Assembly (NCBI RefSeq): GCF_048771995.1
Contig: NC_133032.1
Span: 17,297,001-17,361,000, forward strand
From: Taeniopygia guttata
Lineage: Eukaryota > Chordata > Aves > Passeriformes > Estrildidae
DNA: 64,000 nt
Direction of reading: 5' to 3'
The notes below the pieces were generated by a model. The model did not search any database, was not told the origin of the DNA, and was given only the letters and a program-made list of their open reading frames with translations. The position numbers and the translations under genes are program-made. Below, one piece after another: positions 63,756-64,000 of the stretch (position 1 is the stretch's first letter; each line of letters begins with the position of its first letter).

Positions 63756-64000
63756 CTTGGCAGAGGGCCCCGGCCGCGCCAAGGAGGCAGGAAGGAGAGC
63801 GCGGCCCTGCCGCAGTCCGCCCGACCCCCACCCCCACCCTTCGCTCCCGGGCGGGCGGCGCTCGCTGCGGGCGAGTCCCAGGGCGCTGCCGCGGTGCTCG
63901 CAGGCCCGCCCGACCCGCCATCGAGCCGCGATCGCGCCGCGGCCCTCACCGACAGACACGGACGGGGCCGGTGACGAAGCGCAGGGCCCCCCGCGCACCC
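63756..64000 (-). promoter_or_regulatory. ATP5MC3: ATP5MC3 CpG-island promoter/5' exon region with two donor-like sites
   Basis: GC-rich, CpG-dense sequence begins near 63660 and runs to the window edge. The minus strand has two consensus donors, CTGTCG/GTGAGG (exon end 63950) and TGCCAAG/GTGAGG (exon end 63756). This suggests alternative first exons or an alternative donor for one. They are most likely 5' UTR. Frames through them lack a recognisable ATP5MC3 start. Confidence 0.6.

Noticed and set aside
63586-63998. 110- and 111-codon minus-strand frames considered as an alternative ATP5MC3 N-terminus
   Set aside because: One reads through in phase to the leader exon (…GPSAK/IRAG), but it is CpG-island composition, would give an 80-residue extra leader, and has no family precedent; 5' UTR is more likely.

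Overview
The window is vertebrate nuclear DNA and almost certainly from a bird. The reasons are: AT-rich intronic sequence with sharp CpG islands, CR1 LINE fragments as the only recognisable young interspersed repeats, one very old MIR-type SINE relic, and protein sequences that fit bird-type ATF2 and ATP5MC3. I cannot name the species. There are no bacterial-style operons or CRISPR arrays, and I recognised no tRNA or rRNA.

Two protein-coding genes are supported, both on the minus strand. (1) ATF2, the bZIP transcription factor, fills most of the window (about 7.6-56.5 kb). I could place eleven coding exons with canonical GT/AG junctions and compatible phases. They sum to 1464 nt, that is 487 residues plus stop, with an intact C2H2 zinc finger, the paired Thr-Pro phosphorylation sites, the basic region, a five-leucine zipper and the C-terminal Ser-Gln sites. 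A likely 31-nt 5' UTR exon lies at 52930-52960, and a non-coding first exon in a CpG island ends at 56352. (2) ATP5MC3 (ATP synthase subunit c, isoform 3 precursor) lies at 61.0-64.0 kb. Three coding exons give the end of the mitochondrial leader and the complete 75-residue mature subunit. The short exon carrying the start codon was not found, although a CpG island with two splice-donor-like sites sits at 63.66-64.0 kb.

Layout: 1-7.6 kb is intergenic sequence downstream of ATF2, with a perfect CRE palindrome; 7.6-10.0 kb is the probable ATF2 3' UTR; 10.0-46.8 kb holds ATF2 coding exons and introns, with several CR1 pieces and a MIR relic; 46.9-56.4 kb is 5' UTR introns, including an unrecognised exon-like open frame at 48.85-49.10 kb; 56.1-57.4 kb is the ATF2 CpG island, with a TCTCGCGAGA element, GC boxes, a uORF and an adjoining 45/50-bp minisatellite; 57.4-61.0 kb is intergenic; 61.0-64.0 kb is ATP5MC3.

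The two genes do not form a functional pathway. ATF2 is a stress-kinase-regulated nuclear factor and ATP5MC3 builds the rotor ring of mitochondrial ATP synthase. Their adjacency and shared orientation match the conserved vertebrate order CHN1-ATF2-ATP5MC3-(gene desert)-LNPK-EVX2-HOXD, so the window sits beside the HOXD centromeric regulatory landscape. I found no convincing wholly new system. The most useful things to check are the unrecognised exon-like frame at 48846-49102, the ATF2 start and tandem acceptor, the GC-shifted last ATF2 exon, the promoter minisatellite and the missing ATP5MC3 start exon.
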